Shown in pieces: positions 9,712 through 18,737 of a stretch of DNA of 64,000 bases. The translations under genes and the position numbers were made by a program. Position 1 is the stretch's first letter; every line of letters starts with the position of its first letter. A model generated the notes under the pieces. The model did not search any database, was not told the origin of the DNA, and saw nothing but the letters and a program-made list of their open reading frames with translations. The stretch covers positions 434,001 through 498,000 of the forward strand of contig JAWKMU010000002.1 in NCBI GenBank assembly GCA_041392065.1, read 5' to 3'. This stretch comes from CAJQLB01 sp041392065 (GTDB lineage Bacteria > Bacteroidota > Bacteroidia > Flavobacteriales > Flavobacteriaceae).

Positions 9712-10347
9712 CTAATCAATTTTATTGATGTAATAATCTTTGTATTTTGTTTTATCAAAAGTAAACAAGGTTTTTGATAAAGGCTCATTGGTTTTAAAAG
9801 AATTAACAGTTAGAGTGGTTTTTGTTTTGTTACTGCCTACTTCAATAAGGTTATATATATGTTTTGTATTCACATCAATGCCTAACAAAACATGGTTTAT
9901 TTCTAAGCTATTATCAATAGGAGTTAATTTTACATACTGAATTTTTCTGCCCTGTACGTTTTGCACAATGTCCATTTTGTAGTTATAGCCATCTTCATAA
10001 AAAGATAGCATTTTACTAGGAGTGATGGTGTTTTCGTCTTGAGAGTTTTCAGAAGAAATGGTAACTTCTTCGTCTTCTGGGCTTATGCTGTATAAGGTTT
10101 TTCCATCAAAAATGCGTGTAACACCTAAAATGTTTAACAAGTATTTATCGCCTTGCATAATGACATTTCCTCTTGTTTCTTGTTTAATATCTTCTTCAAG
10201 ATTTACCAATTCGTACTTAAAATCTATAGAAATATTGTTGTAGCTTTTAACCTTTGTGGAAACTTCATCCAATAATTTTTTTGCATCGTTTTGCGCAAAC
10301 GCTGTTAAACTTATAAAAGCCAAAAGTGTTGTTATTATGTATTTCAT
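9712..10347 (-). CDS. lolA: LolA-like outer-membrane lipoprotein carrier
   Basis: I choose the ATG at 10347, giving MKYIITTLLAFISLTAFAQ as signal peptide and leaving 10 bp after the ftsK stop. The longer frame from 10377 adds ten charged residues before the signal and overlaps ftsK. The 211-aa product has the LolA/LptA-type half-barrel pattern: an SYNNISIDFKYEL strand, RGNVIMQGDKYLL and a DGKTLYSISPED turn. LolA shuttles lipoproteins across the periplasm from LolCDE to the outer membrane. The position between ftsK and lptF/G supports the call; sequence similarity in this family is weak. Confidence 0.82.
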   Translation of the reverse strand: MKYIITTLLAFISLTAFAQNDAKKLLDEVSTKVKSYNNISIDFKYELVNLEEDIKQETRGNVIMQGDKYLLNILGVTRIFDGKTLYSISPEDEEVTISSENSQDENTITPSKMLSFYEDGYNYKMDIVQNVQGRKIQYVKLTPIDNSLEINHVLLGIDVNTKHIYNLIEVGSNKTKTTLTVNSFKTNEPLSKTLFTFDKTKYKDYYINKID

Positions 10348-10357
10348 TTTTATATAA

Positions 10358-12748
10358 TTAAAATCCGTTTTTCTCATTTTCCAATAATTGCTCTAACGAT
10401 GCTAAATCTGGCACTAATACTTGTCGTGCTTTGCTTCCTTCAAAATGGCCAACAATTCCAGCTGCTTCCAATTGGTCAATTAAACGTCCAGCACGATTAT
10501 AACCTAATTTAAGCTTACGCTGAAGCAATGATGCCGAACCTTGTTGGGCAACTACAATAATTTCTGCAGCTTCTTTAAACAGCGCATCTCTTTCGGAAAT
10601 ATCTATATCAAGACTTGTGCCATTTTCCTCACCAATGTATTCTGGTAGCATATGCGCATTTGGATATGCTTTTTGAGAGCCTATAAATTCAGTAAGTCGA
10701 TCTACTTCTGGAGTATCTACAAAAGCGCACTGTATCCTGATCATATCATTACCTTGCGTATAGAGCATGTCACCACGACCAATAAGCTGGTCTGCTCCAG
10801 AGCTGTCTAAAATGGTTCTTGAATCTATTTTTGAAGTTACCCTAAAAGCTATTCTTGCTGGAAAATTTGCTTTTATTAAACCTGTGATAACATTAACTGA
10901 AGGTCTTTGAGTAGCGATAATTAAATGAATGCCTATGGCTCTTGCAAGTTGCGCTAAACGTGCAATAGGAGTTTCTACTTCCTTGCCAGCAGTCATAATT
11001 AAATCGGCAAACTCATCTACAACCAATATAATATATGGCAAATAAGCATGACCTTCGTTTGGGTTTAGTTTACGTGCCTTAAATTTTTCATTGTACTCTG
11101 CAATATTTCTACAAAATGCATTTTTAAGCAAATCATAACGATTGTCCATTTCTATGCACAAAGAATTTAAGGTGTTAATTACCTTGGTAGTATCAGTAAT
11201 AATGGCATCTTCAGTATCTGGGAGCTTTGCTAAATAATGACGTTCTATTTTATTGAATAATGTGAGCTCAACTTTTTTAGGATCTACCAAAACAAACTTA
11301 ACTTCTGCTGGATGCTTTTTGTAAAGAAGTGAGGTTAACACAGCATTTAATCCAACAGACTTACCTTGCCCTGTGGCTCCAGCCATAAGTAAGTGTGGCA
11401 TTTTTGCTAAATCTACAACAAGAGTTTCATTACTAATGGTTTTACCTAAAGCAATAGGTAATTGCATGTCACACTTCTGGAATTTTTGAGATGCTATAAC
11501 AGATCTCATAGAAACTACTGTGGCATTTTTGTTTGGGACTTCTATACCAATGGTACCTTTTCCTGGAATTGGAGCAATAATTCTAATACCTAAAGCAGAA
11601 AGTGACAATGCAATATCGTCTTCAAGATTTTTTATTTTTGAAATACGAATACCAGCCTCAGGAACTATTTCATAAAGTGTAACTGTTGGTCCAATAGTAG
11701 CTTTTATGCTTGCAATGCCAATTTTGTAATTGCTTAGGGTTTCAACAATTCTATTTTTATTTTCTTCAAGTTCCTCTTGATTTATGGTGATGCTTTCGCT
11801 ATCGTATTTTTTTAGCAAGTCGAGGGTAGGAAACTGATAATTGCTCAGTTCTAAAGTTGGGTCAAAAAGCCCAAAGTCTTCAATTAATTTGTTAGCTAAA
11901 TTATCGGTTTCTGAAGTTTCTTCTTTAACTTCTTCAACAGTCATTTCTAAATCCAACAAATCTTCATCATTGTTATCATCAATAGTTAATGTTGAATGAT
12001 TTTGTATGGTTGGTTCTAAATTATCAAGAGGAATTTCAAAAGCAGACTTTATAGCTTCTGCTTCTTCTGAAAGATTATTGTCTAATGGTACATAAGATGT
12101 ATTGTCTTCAGTTTCAGAATTAGAAGTTAAATCCCCTTTTATTTCTTTCTTTGCTTTTTTTAAGAAGTCTAAAAAATGTTCAGGTGTTAATTTAAACCTT
12201 ATTGCCAAATAGGTAATTAAACAGAGCAATAGGAGTAAGGCTGTACCAATTTTACCAAGATAGTCTTGAAAAAAATCGTTCATTTCGTAGCCAATTCTTC
12301 CGCCTAATAAAGGGTTTGATTCTGAAAAGAAACCAAAAAAAACAGAGAGCCAAATAACAACTATGGTTCCCCAAAACCAATGTTTGGCAAGCTTATTTTT
12401 TTTAATATTCAATAAAACGTAGATGCCAGAAATAAAAATTAAACCTGAAAAAATAAATGATGCAACACCAAATCCTTTGTAAATAAACAAGTCGCTAACC
12501 CAAGCACCAACTTTGTTAAGCCAGTTCTGGGCTTGTACGTCTCTCGATGTAAATTCGCTTATAATACTTTGGTCTGCCTTTCCTGTAAAGAAAAAAGAAA
12601 CAAAGGCAATAAATAAAAGTATGCCAAGTATTAAAAGTAAGCTGCCAAAGACTAATTTTTGCTGATTATTTAGTTTGAAGTTTGGTTTTTTTATTTTGGT
12701 TGCCGACTTACTTTTATTGGTTTTATTGTTTGTTTTTTTATTGGCCAT
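10358..12748 (-). CDS. ftsK: DNA translocase FtsK
   Basis: A 796-aa FtsK/SpoIIIE translocase that pumps chromosome ends across the division septum. It has about four membrane spans in residues 30-195, an acidic linker of about 120 residues, and the motor domain with Walker A GATGQGKSVGLN (about 456) and Walker B ILVVDEFADL. A C-terminal gamma winged helix (about 725-790, GYNRAGRLIDQLEAAGIVG) would read polar KOPS-type sequences. The linker is much shorter than in E. coli FtsK (1329 aa), which is usual outside enterics. It is first in a same-strand run with lolA and the LPS permease. Confidence 0.95.
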   Translation of the reverse strand: MANKKTNNKTNKSKSATKIKKPNFKLNNQQKLVFGSLLLILGILLFIAFVSFFFTGKADQSIISEFTSRDVQAQNWLNKVGAWVSDLFIYKGFGVASFIFSGLIFISGIYVLLNIKKNKLAKHWFWGTIVVIWLSVFFGFFSESNPLLGGRIGYEMNDFFQDYLGKIGTALLLLLCLITYLAIRFKLTPEHFLDFLKKAKKEIKGDLTSNSETEDNTSYVPLDNNLSEEAEAIKSAFEIPLDNLEPTIQNHSTLTIDDNNDEDLLDLEMTVEEVKEETSETDNLANKLIEDFGLFDPTLELSNYQFPTLDLLKKYDSESITINQEELEENKNRIVETLSNYKIGIASIKATIGPTVTLYEIVPEAGIRISKIKNLEDDIALSLSALGIRIIAPIPGKGTIGIEVPNKNATVVSMRSVIASQKFQKCDMQLPIALGKTISNETLVVDLAKMPHLLMAGATGQGKSVGLNAVLTSLLYKKHPAEVKFVLVDPKKVELTLFNKIERHYLAKLPDTEDAIITDTTKVINTLNSLCIEMDNRYDLLKNAFCRNIAEYNEKFKARKLNPNEGHAYLPYIILVVDEFADLIMTAGKEVETPIARLAQLARAIGIHLIIATQRPSVNVITGLIKANFPARIAFRVTSKIDSRTILDSSGADQLIGRGDMLYTQGNDMIRIQCAFVDTPEVDRLTEFIGSQKAYPNAHMLPEYIGEENGTSLDIDISERDALFKEAAEIIVVAQQGSASLLQRKLKLGYNRAGRLIDQLEAAGIVGHFEGSKARQVLVPDLASLEQLLENEKNGF

Positions 12749-12811
12749 TAATCCCTTTTATTATTGAACAAAAATACAAATTACAAACGTTTATCCTATA
12801 TGTTATAGTAT

Positions 12812-13180
12812 TTAAAAAATCTTTGGAATATAAATTATTAAACCAACAATTACAGCTGCAATAGCAAATATAAAAACAGCACCTGCTGAAATGTCTTTTA
12901 TTAGACCAATTTTTTTGTGAAAATCAGGATGGATAAAGTCTGCGACTTCTTCAATAGCAGTATTTACACCTTCAAGAGCCATGATTAATGTAATGACTAA
13001 AATTTGAATAATCCACTCAGTAGTAGATAATCCAACAAAGTAACCAACAATAGTCATAATAATTCCAATTACAAATTGCACTTTTACGCTAGCTTCTCTT
13101 GAAATTAAATGATAAGCGCCTTTAAAGGCATAACCAATGCTTTTTATTCTGTTAATAAAAAAAGATTCCTTGTCACTCAT
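12812..13180 (-). CDS. dgkA: Diacylglycerol kinase family protein (DgkA)
   Basis: A 122-aa small integral-membrane kinase of the DgkA/undecaprenol kinase family, which phosphorylates a lipid alcohol with ATP and recycles diacylglycerol or undecaprenol. Visible features are the amphipathic N-terminus (RIKSIGYAFKGAYHLISREASVK), three membrane helices, and the active-site helix ALEGVNTAIEEVADFI with its catalytic Glu residues. Length matches the family. It is on the same strand as ftsK and tpx, 63 bp and 30 bp away. Confidence 0.93.
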   Translation of the reverse strand: MSDKESFFINRIKSIGYAFKGAYHLISREASVKVQFVIGIIMTIVGYFVGLSTTEWIIQILVITLIMALEGVNTAIEEVADFIHPDFHKKIGLIKDISAGAVFIFAIAAVIVGLIIYIPKIF

Positions 13181-13210
13181 TTAATAAGCTTAATAAATGC
13201 AATGAATAAA

Positions 13211-13717
13211 TTAGGCATTAAGCAAAGCTTGTAAAGAAGCTTCATAATTTGGTTCGTTAGCAATTTCGTGAACTTGTTCTGTATAAAGGACAGTTCCGTT
13301 TTCGTCCAAAACAATTACACATCTTGAATGTAAAGCCTCTAAAGGACCATTAACAAAATTTAATCCATAATCTTTACCAAAACGTCCATCTTTAAAATCT
13401 GAAAGTGTAATAACATTTTTCAATCCTTCAGCACCACAAAATCTTGATAAAGCAAAAGGCAAATCTCTTGATATGCAAAGCACTTTTGTATTTTTCATTT
13501 CAGATGCTTTTTTGTTGTATTCTCTGGTAGATTGCGCACATGTTCCAGTATCAATACTCGGAAAAATATTAAGCACCAACTTGCTGCCTTTAAAATCTGA
13601 AAGGGTTTTTGTAGATAAGTCTGTAGCTGTTAATTTAAAATCTGGAGCTTTTGTTCCAGTTTTAGGTAGTTTACCTAATGTTTCAACTGGTTTTCCGCCT
13701 AATAAGACATTTGCCAT
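13211..13717 (-). CDS. tpx: Thiol peroxidase (Tpx, atypical 2-Cys peroxiredoxin)
   Basis: A 168-aa peroxiredoxin of the Tpx subfamily. The peroxidatic cysteine is Cys60 in DTGTCAQSTREYN and the resolving cysteine is Cys94 in SRFCGAEGL, the spacing of E. coli Tpx (61/95). It reduces hydrogen peroxide and alkyl hydroperoxides with thioredoxin. It is divergent from katG, separated by 198 bp, so two peroxide-removing enzymes share one intergenic region. I could not identify a confident operator or -7 box there. Confidence 0.95.
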   Translation of the reverse strand: MANVLLGGKPVETLGKLPKTGTKAPDFKLTATDLSTKTLSDFKGSKLVLNIFPSIDTGTCAQSTREYNKKASEMKNTKVLCISRDLPFALSRFCGAEGLKNVITLSDFKDGRFGKDYGLNFVNGPLEALHSRCVIVLDENGTVLYTEQVHEIANEPNYEASLQALLNA

Positions 13718-13915
13718 AATAAGTATTTTAGTTTTAAAAAGTAAATTTATAACTATTTGATTAGATTATCACATCGTTTTATTTTTTGTGTAATAAATTT
13801 TATCAATTTTAATATAATATTTTAAAATCTGGCAATACGCATTTTTGAGAATGATTTTTTAATTTTAAGGGTTATAATAAGACAAATAAAAACATAATTT
13901 AAATATTTAAAAAGT

Positions 13916-16075
13916 ATGAATAATTCAACCAAAGGCAAATGCCCTTTTTCGCATGGAGCAAATACTGCTACTGAGAAAACAGTAATGGAATGGTGGCCCA
14001 ATGCATTAAATTTTGACATTTTACATCAGCATGATACTAAGACTAACCCAATGGGAAAAGATTTTAACTACCATGAGGAATTAAAAAAATTAGATGTTGA
14101 AGCATTAAAAACCGATTTAAAGAACTTAATGACAGAAAGCCAAGATTGGTGGCCTGCAGATTGGGGACACTATGGTGGTTTAATGATTAGAATGGCTTGG
14201 CATGTTGCTGGTACTTATAGAATCTCTGATGGAAGAGGTGGAGCTGGAACAGGAAATCAAAGATTTGCTCCTTTAAACTCGTGGCCTGACAATGGTAATC
14301 TTGACAAAGCAAGAAGACTACTTTGGCCTATTAAACAAAAGTATGGCAACAAAGTAAGTTGGGCAGATTTAATGATACTTGCAGGGAATATGGCTTATGA
14401 AAGTATGGGATTCAAAACTTTTGGTTTTGCATTTGGTAGAGAAGATATCTGGCATCCAGAAAAAGACATTTATTGGGGAGCAGAAAAAGAATGGTTAGCA
14501 CCAAGTGATAATCGTTATGAGAATATAAGCAATCCTGCTACAATGGAAAACCCTTTAGCAGCAGTGCAAATGGGATTAATTTATGTTAATCCAGAAGGAG
14601 TAAATGGTAATCCAGATCCAATTAAAACAGGTGAGCAAGTTCGTGAGACTTTCAAAAGAATGGCTATGAATGATGAAGAAACAGTGGCTTTAACTGCTGG
14701 TGGACATACAGTTGGTAAAGCTCATGGGAATGGTGATGCTGGAGCCTTAGGCCCAGAGCCTGAAGCTGAAACAGTTGAACATCAAGGATTTGGATGGATT
14801 AATCCTAATGGCTCTGGTAAAGGAAGAGATACAGTTACAAGTGGTATAGAAGGAGCTTGGACTTCTAACCCAACAAAGTGGGATAATGGTTATTTCGAAA
14901 TGCTATTTAACCATGAATGGAAGTTAAGCAAAAGTCCAGCAGGAGCAAACCAATGGATTCCAGTTGAAATCGATGAGAAAGACATGCCTACTGATGTCGA
15001 AGATATGAAAACACCTCAAAATCCAATCATGACAGACGCAGATATGGCAATGAGGGAAGATCCTATTTACAGAGAAATATCATTAAAATTCAAAAATGAT
15101 TTTAAAGCATTTGAAGATGCTTTTGCTCGTGCATGGTTTAAGTTAACACATCGTGATATGGGACCTAAAGATCGTTATCTTGGTCCAGATGTACCAACTG
15201 AAGATTTAATTTGGCAAGACCCAGTACCAAAAGGTAAAAAAGACTATGATGTAAATGTAGTTAAGGCAAAAATTGCTGCTTCTGGATTATCACTATCTGA
15301 AATGGTTTCGACTGCTTGGGATAGCGCACGTACTTTTAGAGGTTCTGATTATAGAGGTGGTGCCAATGGAGCAAGAATACGTTTAGCACCACAAAAAGAT
15401 TGGCAAGGAAATGAACCAGATAGATTATCAAAGGTTTTATCAGTTTTAGAGCCTATTGCTTCAGAATTTGGTATTAGTGTTGCCGACACTATTGTATTGG
15501 CAGGAAATATTGGTGTTGAAAAGGCAGCTAAAAATGCTGGTTTTGATATTTCTGTACCATTTTCAACAGGTAGAGGAGATGCTACAAATGAAATGACTGA
15601 TGCTGAATCGTTCGAACCATTAGAGCCTTTGGCAGATGGTTTTAGAAACTGGTTAAAGAAAGACTATGTTGTTAGTCCTGAAGAAATGTTATTAGATAGA
15701 GCACAATTAATGGGATTAAGTGCTCCTGAAATGACTGTTTTAATTGGAGGTATGCGTGTTATGGGAACCAATCATGGAGGTACAAAGCATGGTGTTTTTA
15801 CTAATAATGAAGGAGCATTGACTAATGATTTCTTTGTTAACTTAACTGATATGTCAAACAAATGGAATGTTATCAATGGAATATTCGAAGTTTGTGACCG
15901 CAAAACAGGTAAGAGAAAATGGACAGCTACCAGAGTAGATTTGGTATTTGGTTCTAATTCAATATTAAGGTCTTATGCTGAGGTATATGCCCAAAATGAT
16001 AACAAAGAAAAATTTGTTAAAGACTTTGTTAAGGCTTGGACAAAAGTTATGAACGCAGATAGATTTGATATCTAA
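13916..16075 (+). CDS. katG: Catalase-peroxidase KatG
   Basis: A 719-aa bifunctional heme catalase-peroxidase of usual length, with the tandem class I peroxidase duplication. In the active N-terminal half the distal residues are Arg92, Trp95 and His96 (RMAWHVAGTYR) and the proximal heme ligand is His264 (GGHTVGKAHG). The covalent Met-Tyr-Trp adduct needed for catalase activity is possible through Trp95, Tyr223 (LIYVNPEG) and Met249 (RMAMND). The second half (from about 400) is the heme-less structural copy. It has no signal peptide, so it is cytoplasmic. A terminator hairpin follows at 16095. Confidence 0.97.
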   Translation: MNNSTKGKCPFSHGANTATEKTVMEWWPNALNFDILHQHDTKTNPMGKDFNYHEELKKLDVEALKTDLKNLMTESQDWWPADWGHYGGLMIRMAWHVAGTYRISDGRGGAGTGNQRFAPLNSWPDNGNLDKARRLLWPIKQKYGNKVSWADLMILAGNMAYESMGFKTFGFAFGREDIWHPEKDIYWGAEKEWLAPSDNRYENISNPATMENPLAAVQMGLIYVNPEGVNGNPDPIKTGEQVRETFKRMAMNDEETVALTAGGHTVGKAHGNGDAGALGPEPEAETVEHQGFGWINPNGSGKGRDTVTSGIEGAWTSNPTKWDNGYFEMLFNHEWKLSKSPAGANQWIPVEIDEKDMPTDVEDMKTPQNPIMTDADMAMREDPIYREISLKFKNDFKAFEDAFARAWFKLTHRDMGPKDRYLGPDVPTEDLIWQDPVPKGKKDYDVNVVKAKIAASGLSLSEMVSTAWDSARTFRGSDYRGGANGARIRLAPQKDWQGNEPDRLSKVLSVLEPIASEFGISVADTIVLAGNIGVEKAAKNAGFDISVPFSTGRGDATNEMTDAESFEPLEPLADGFRNWLKKDYVVSPEEMLLDRAQLMGLSAPEMTVLIGGMRVMGTNHGGTKHGVFTNNEGALTNDFFVNLTDMSNKWNVINGIFEVCDRKTGKRKWTATRVDLVFGSNSILRSYAEVYAQNDNKEKFVKDFVKAWTKVMNADRFDI

Positions 16076-16094
16076 TAAAATTTAGTAAATCATT

Positions 16095-16124
16095 AAAAAA
16101 GCCTGCAATTAGCAGGCTTTTTTG
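16095..16124. terminator. Bidirectional terminator between katG and nhaC
   Basis: Stem GCCTGC / GCAGGC (16101-16106 with 16112-16117) and a 5-nt loop, flanked by an A-run on the left and a T-run on the right. It can therefore end transcripts from both convergent genes. Confidence 0.85.
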
Positions 16125-16137
16125 CGTGTATATATCT

Positions 16138-17604
16138 TTATTTATGCTTTAATTGTCTGATTTTAATTTGAAACCCAGCAAAAATCAATGTCATAAACGG
16201 ACTTAGCCAGTTAAATATAGCGTAGGCAAAATATTCAGCTACTCCAACACCTAAAACACCACTTTGATAAGCTCCACAAGTGTTCCATGGTATAAGAACA
16301 GAAGTAACGGTTCCAGAATCTTCAAGAGTTCTACTTAAATTTTCAGGAGCCAGACCTTTATCATCAAAAGCTTTTTTAAACATTTTACCAGGAATTACAA
16401 TGGCTAAATACTGGTCTGAAGCAATAACATTAAGCCCTAAACAGCTCACTACTGTGCTGGCAAAAAGCCCAAAAACACTTTTGGCAACCGATAATAAAGC
16501 CTTTGTTATTCTAGATAATGCACCAATAGCATCCATTATGCCACCAAACACCATAGCACAGATAATAAGTAAAATAGTCCACATCATACCTTGCATGCCA
16601 CCAGCCGAAAAAAGTTCATTAAGTTTTTCGTTATCAGTTTCTATAGCCGTTTCAGTAAAAACTGAACTTATTACTGACCCAATTTTAGATTCAGATAAAT
16701 TGTTTAAAATTTCTGGTTGAAAAATAAATGCAAAAATCCCAGCCAAAACAACTCCAGTACCTAAAGCAATTAAAGGTTTGGTTTTTAAAAGGATTAAAGC
16801 TATAACAGCAATCGGAACCAGAAACAACCAAGGAGTAATATTGAATGTATTATCAATACTTTTTAAAAGGTTACTAACATCTGCATTTCCAGAAGTGTCT
16901 ACTGAAAAACTGATAATGCTAAAAACAATAAGTGTTATTAAAATGGTTGGACCTGTTGTAAAAGCCATATATCTAATATGTGTAAACAAATCGGTTCCAG
17001 CCATTGCTGGAGCTAAATTGGTTGTATCACTTAAAGGCGACATCTTATCTCCAAAATAGGCACCAGAAATTACTGCACCTGCTATCATACCTGGATTTAT
17101 TCCTAAAGCAGTTCCAATACCAACTAAAGCAATACCAACAGTAGCAGAAGTTGTCCAGCTACTTCCTGTGGCAATTGAAATTACAGCAGCTATAACCACT
17201 GAGGCTGGTAAAAATATTTCTGGACTTAACACCTGTAATCCATAATATACCATCGCAGGAATAACTCCACTAATTAGCCAAGTTCCAGCTAAAGCGCCTA
17301 CAAGTAAGAGTATCATTATTGGTATAAATACACTTTTCCAGTTTTCCCAAACTTCTTTTACCATTCTATTCATGGTAATTTTATTAAAAAAGCCAACAGT
17401 AGCTGCCACTAAGCCTCCAAGCAATAAAATAAATTGATTAGAATAATCTCCTAACCAAGCACCATCAGCAAAAAAAATGTTGTAAGCCAACATTGCCATA
17501 AGAATGACCACTGGAATCATGGCTTCATAAAAATTTAGCTCTTTGTTTTCTACTATATTTTGATCATTTGCTTTAAACTCTGAGATGTTGTTGTCTTCTT
17601 TCAT
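16138..17604 (-). CDS. nhaC: Na+/H+ antiporter, NhaC family
   Basis: A 488-aa polytopic protein with about 11-12 hydrophobic helices in the Na_H_antiporter (NhaC) pattern. Conserved segments include SSWTTSATVGIAL, GAVISGAYFGDKMSPLSDTTNLAP and the late LEDSGTVTSVLIPWNTCGAY. The family exchanges cytoplasmic Na+ (or an organic ion pair) for protons or another substrate. It is a single gene, convergent with katG and divergent from the hydrolase-like gene at 17685. Sodium export fits a marine lifestyle, but the exact substrate pair cannot be read from sequence. Confidence 0.92.
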   Translation of the reverse strand: MKEDNNISEFKANDQNIVENKELNFYEAMIPVVILMAMLAYNIFFADGAWLGDYSNQFILLLGGLVAATVGFFNKITMNRMVKEVWENWKSVFIPIMILLLVGALAGTWLISGVIPAMVYYGLQVLSPEIFLPASVVIAAVISIATGSSWTTSATVGIALVGIGTALGINPGMIAGAVISGAYFGDKMSPLSDTTNLAPAMAGTDLFTHIRYMAFTTGPTILITLIVFSIISFSVDTSGNADVSNLLKSIDNTFNITPWLFLVPIAVIALILLKTKPLIALGTGVVLAGIFAFIFQPEILNNLSESKIGSVISSVFTETAIETDNEKLNELFSAGGMQGMMWTILLIICAMVFGGIMDAIGALSRITKALLSVAKSVFGLFASTVVSCLGLNVIASDQYLAIVIPGKMFKKAFDDKGLAPENLSRTLEDSGTVTSVLIPWNTCGAYQSGVLGVGVAEYFAYAIFNWLSPFMTLIFAGFQIKIRQLKHK

Positions 17605-17684
17605 TTTTTAATATTTGATTGTAATGTTACGATTTTGCAGAGAGGTTTCCAAATCGTTTTTGTTGTACATTTGCTAATCTTAAA

Positions 17685-18704
17685 ATGGATTCACTTACTC
17701 AAATAGTTTTAGGTGCAGCTTGTGGAGAAGCTGCGCTTGGTAAAAAAATTGGAAACAAAGCACTTCTCTTTGGTGCTATTGGTGGTACTATTCCAGATTT
17801 GGATGTGTTTGTAGGTCGTTGGATTTATAACAATGAGATTGATATTATGGCCTTCCACAGAGGCTTTATGCGTTCTATTGTTTTTACCGTTGTTGGAGCT
17901 TTTGTGTTTGGCTGGCTGTTTTATAAACTTTATGATACAGGCAAAAGAAAACAAACTACGACACTGAAAGATTGGATTTGGTTATTTTTCTTATCACTAT
18001 TTACACATGCCATTTTAGATAGTTTTACACCTTATGGAACACAGCTATTTGCACCATTTTCAAATTACAGAGTTGCCTTTAATAATATTTCAGTAGTAGA
18101 CCCAATCTATACAATTCCTTTTCTGTTCTGCATGGTTGTACTGATGTTTTATAAACGAAACACGTCTAAGCGTAAACTCTGGTTGAAGCTTGGTTTGAGT
18201 ATAAGTTCAGTATATATGCTATTGACGCTTTTCAATAAAGTTTATATTAACTCTGTTTATAAAAATTCTTTGAAAGATGAGGGCATTGCGTATTTAAGGT
18301 TTCAAACTCAACCATCTATTTTAAATAATGTGCTTTGGTATGGTGTTGCTGAAACAGAAACTGATTATTATGTTGGGTTTTACTCCTTACTCGATTCGTT
18401 TTCAAAAGTAAAAACATGGAACAAGCTTCCCAAAAATCATCATTTGGCACCAGTTAATGATAAAGACATTAATACTTTGGCTTGGTTTAGTAATGGTTAT
18501 TATAACCTTATACAAAAGGATGAAGGCGTCATAAGATATAACGATTTGCGTTATCCTTCATTTGATAAAAAAGATCCTAACAATGCTATTTTCAGTTTTA
18601 AGTTGAAGAAAGAAGGAGAGCGTTGGGATGTGTTACCATTTGAAGGAAGACCACCTTCAAGTGAGGATTTTTCCTATTTCTGGGAACGTATTAAAGGCGA
18701 ATAA
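17685..18704 (+). CDS. YdjM/DUF457-family membrane-bound metal-dependent hydrolase
   Basis: A 339-aa protein starting MDSLTQIVLGAACGEA, the hallmark N-terminus of the YdjM/DUF457 family, with IPDLDVFVGR and the His-containing segments AFHRGFMRSI and THAILDSFTPYGTQ. About four hydrophobic helices fill residues 60-190; the C-terminal 140 residues are soluble. Family members are annotated as inner-membrane metal-dependent hydrolases, but the substrate is unknown. A -7-like TACATTTG lies at 17666-17673, with no TTG at the usual spacing. Confidence 0.85.
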   Translation: MDSLTQIVLGAACGEAALGKKIGNKALLFGAIGGTIPDLDVFVGRWIYNNEIDIMAFHRGFMRSIVFTVVGAFVFGWLFYKLYDTGKRKQTTTLKDWIWLFFLSLFTHAILDSFTPYGTQLFAPFSNYRVAFNNISVVDPIYTIPFLFCMVVLMFYKRNTSKRKLWLKLGLSISSVYMLLTLFNKVYINSVYKNSLKDEGIAYLRFQTQPSILNNVLWYGVAETETDYYVGFYSLLDSFSKVKTWNKLPKNHHLAPVNDKDINTLAWFSNGYYNLIQKDEGVIRYNDLRYPSFDKKDPNNAIFSFKLKKEGERWDVLPFEGRPPSSEDFSYFWERIKGE

Positions 18705-18737
18705 AAAAGCCTCATCAAAAAAGATAAGGCTTGATTT
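18705..18737. terminator. Bidirectional terminator
   Basis: A 10-bp stem with one mismatch (18707-18716 with 18723-18732) between convergent genes, with A-runs before and T-rich sequence after. Confidence 0.75.

Noticed and set aside
13718..13915. OxyR- or PerR-type operator between tpx and katG.
   Set aside because: The pairing of two peroxide enzymes is suggestive, but I found no convincing palindrome or -7 box in the 198 bp.
16280..17059. Plus-strand open frames of 146 and 93 aa opposite nhaC.
   Set aside because: Antisense to a clear antiporter gene, and the translated sequence has no coherent features.
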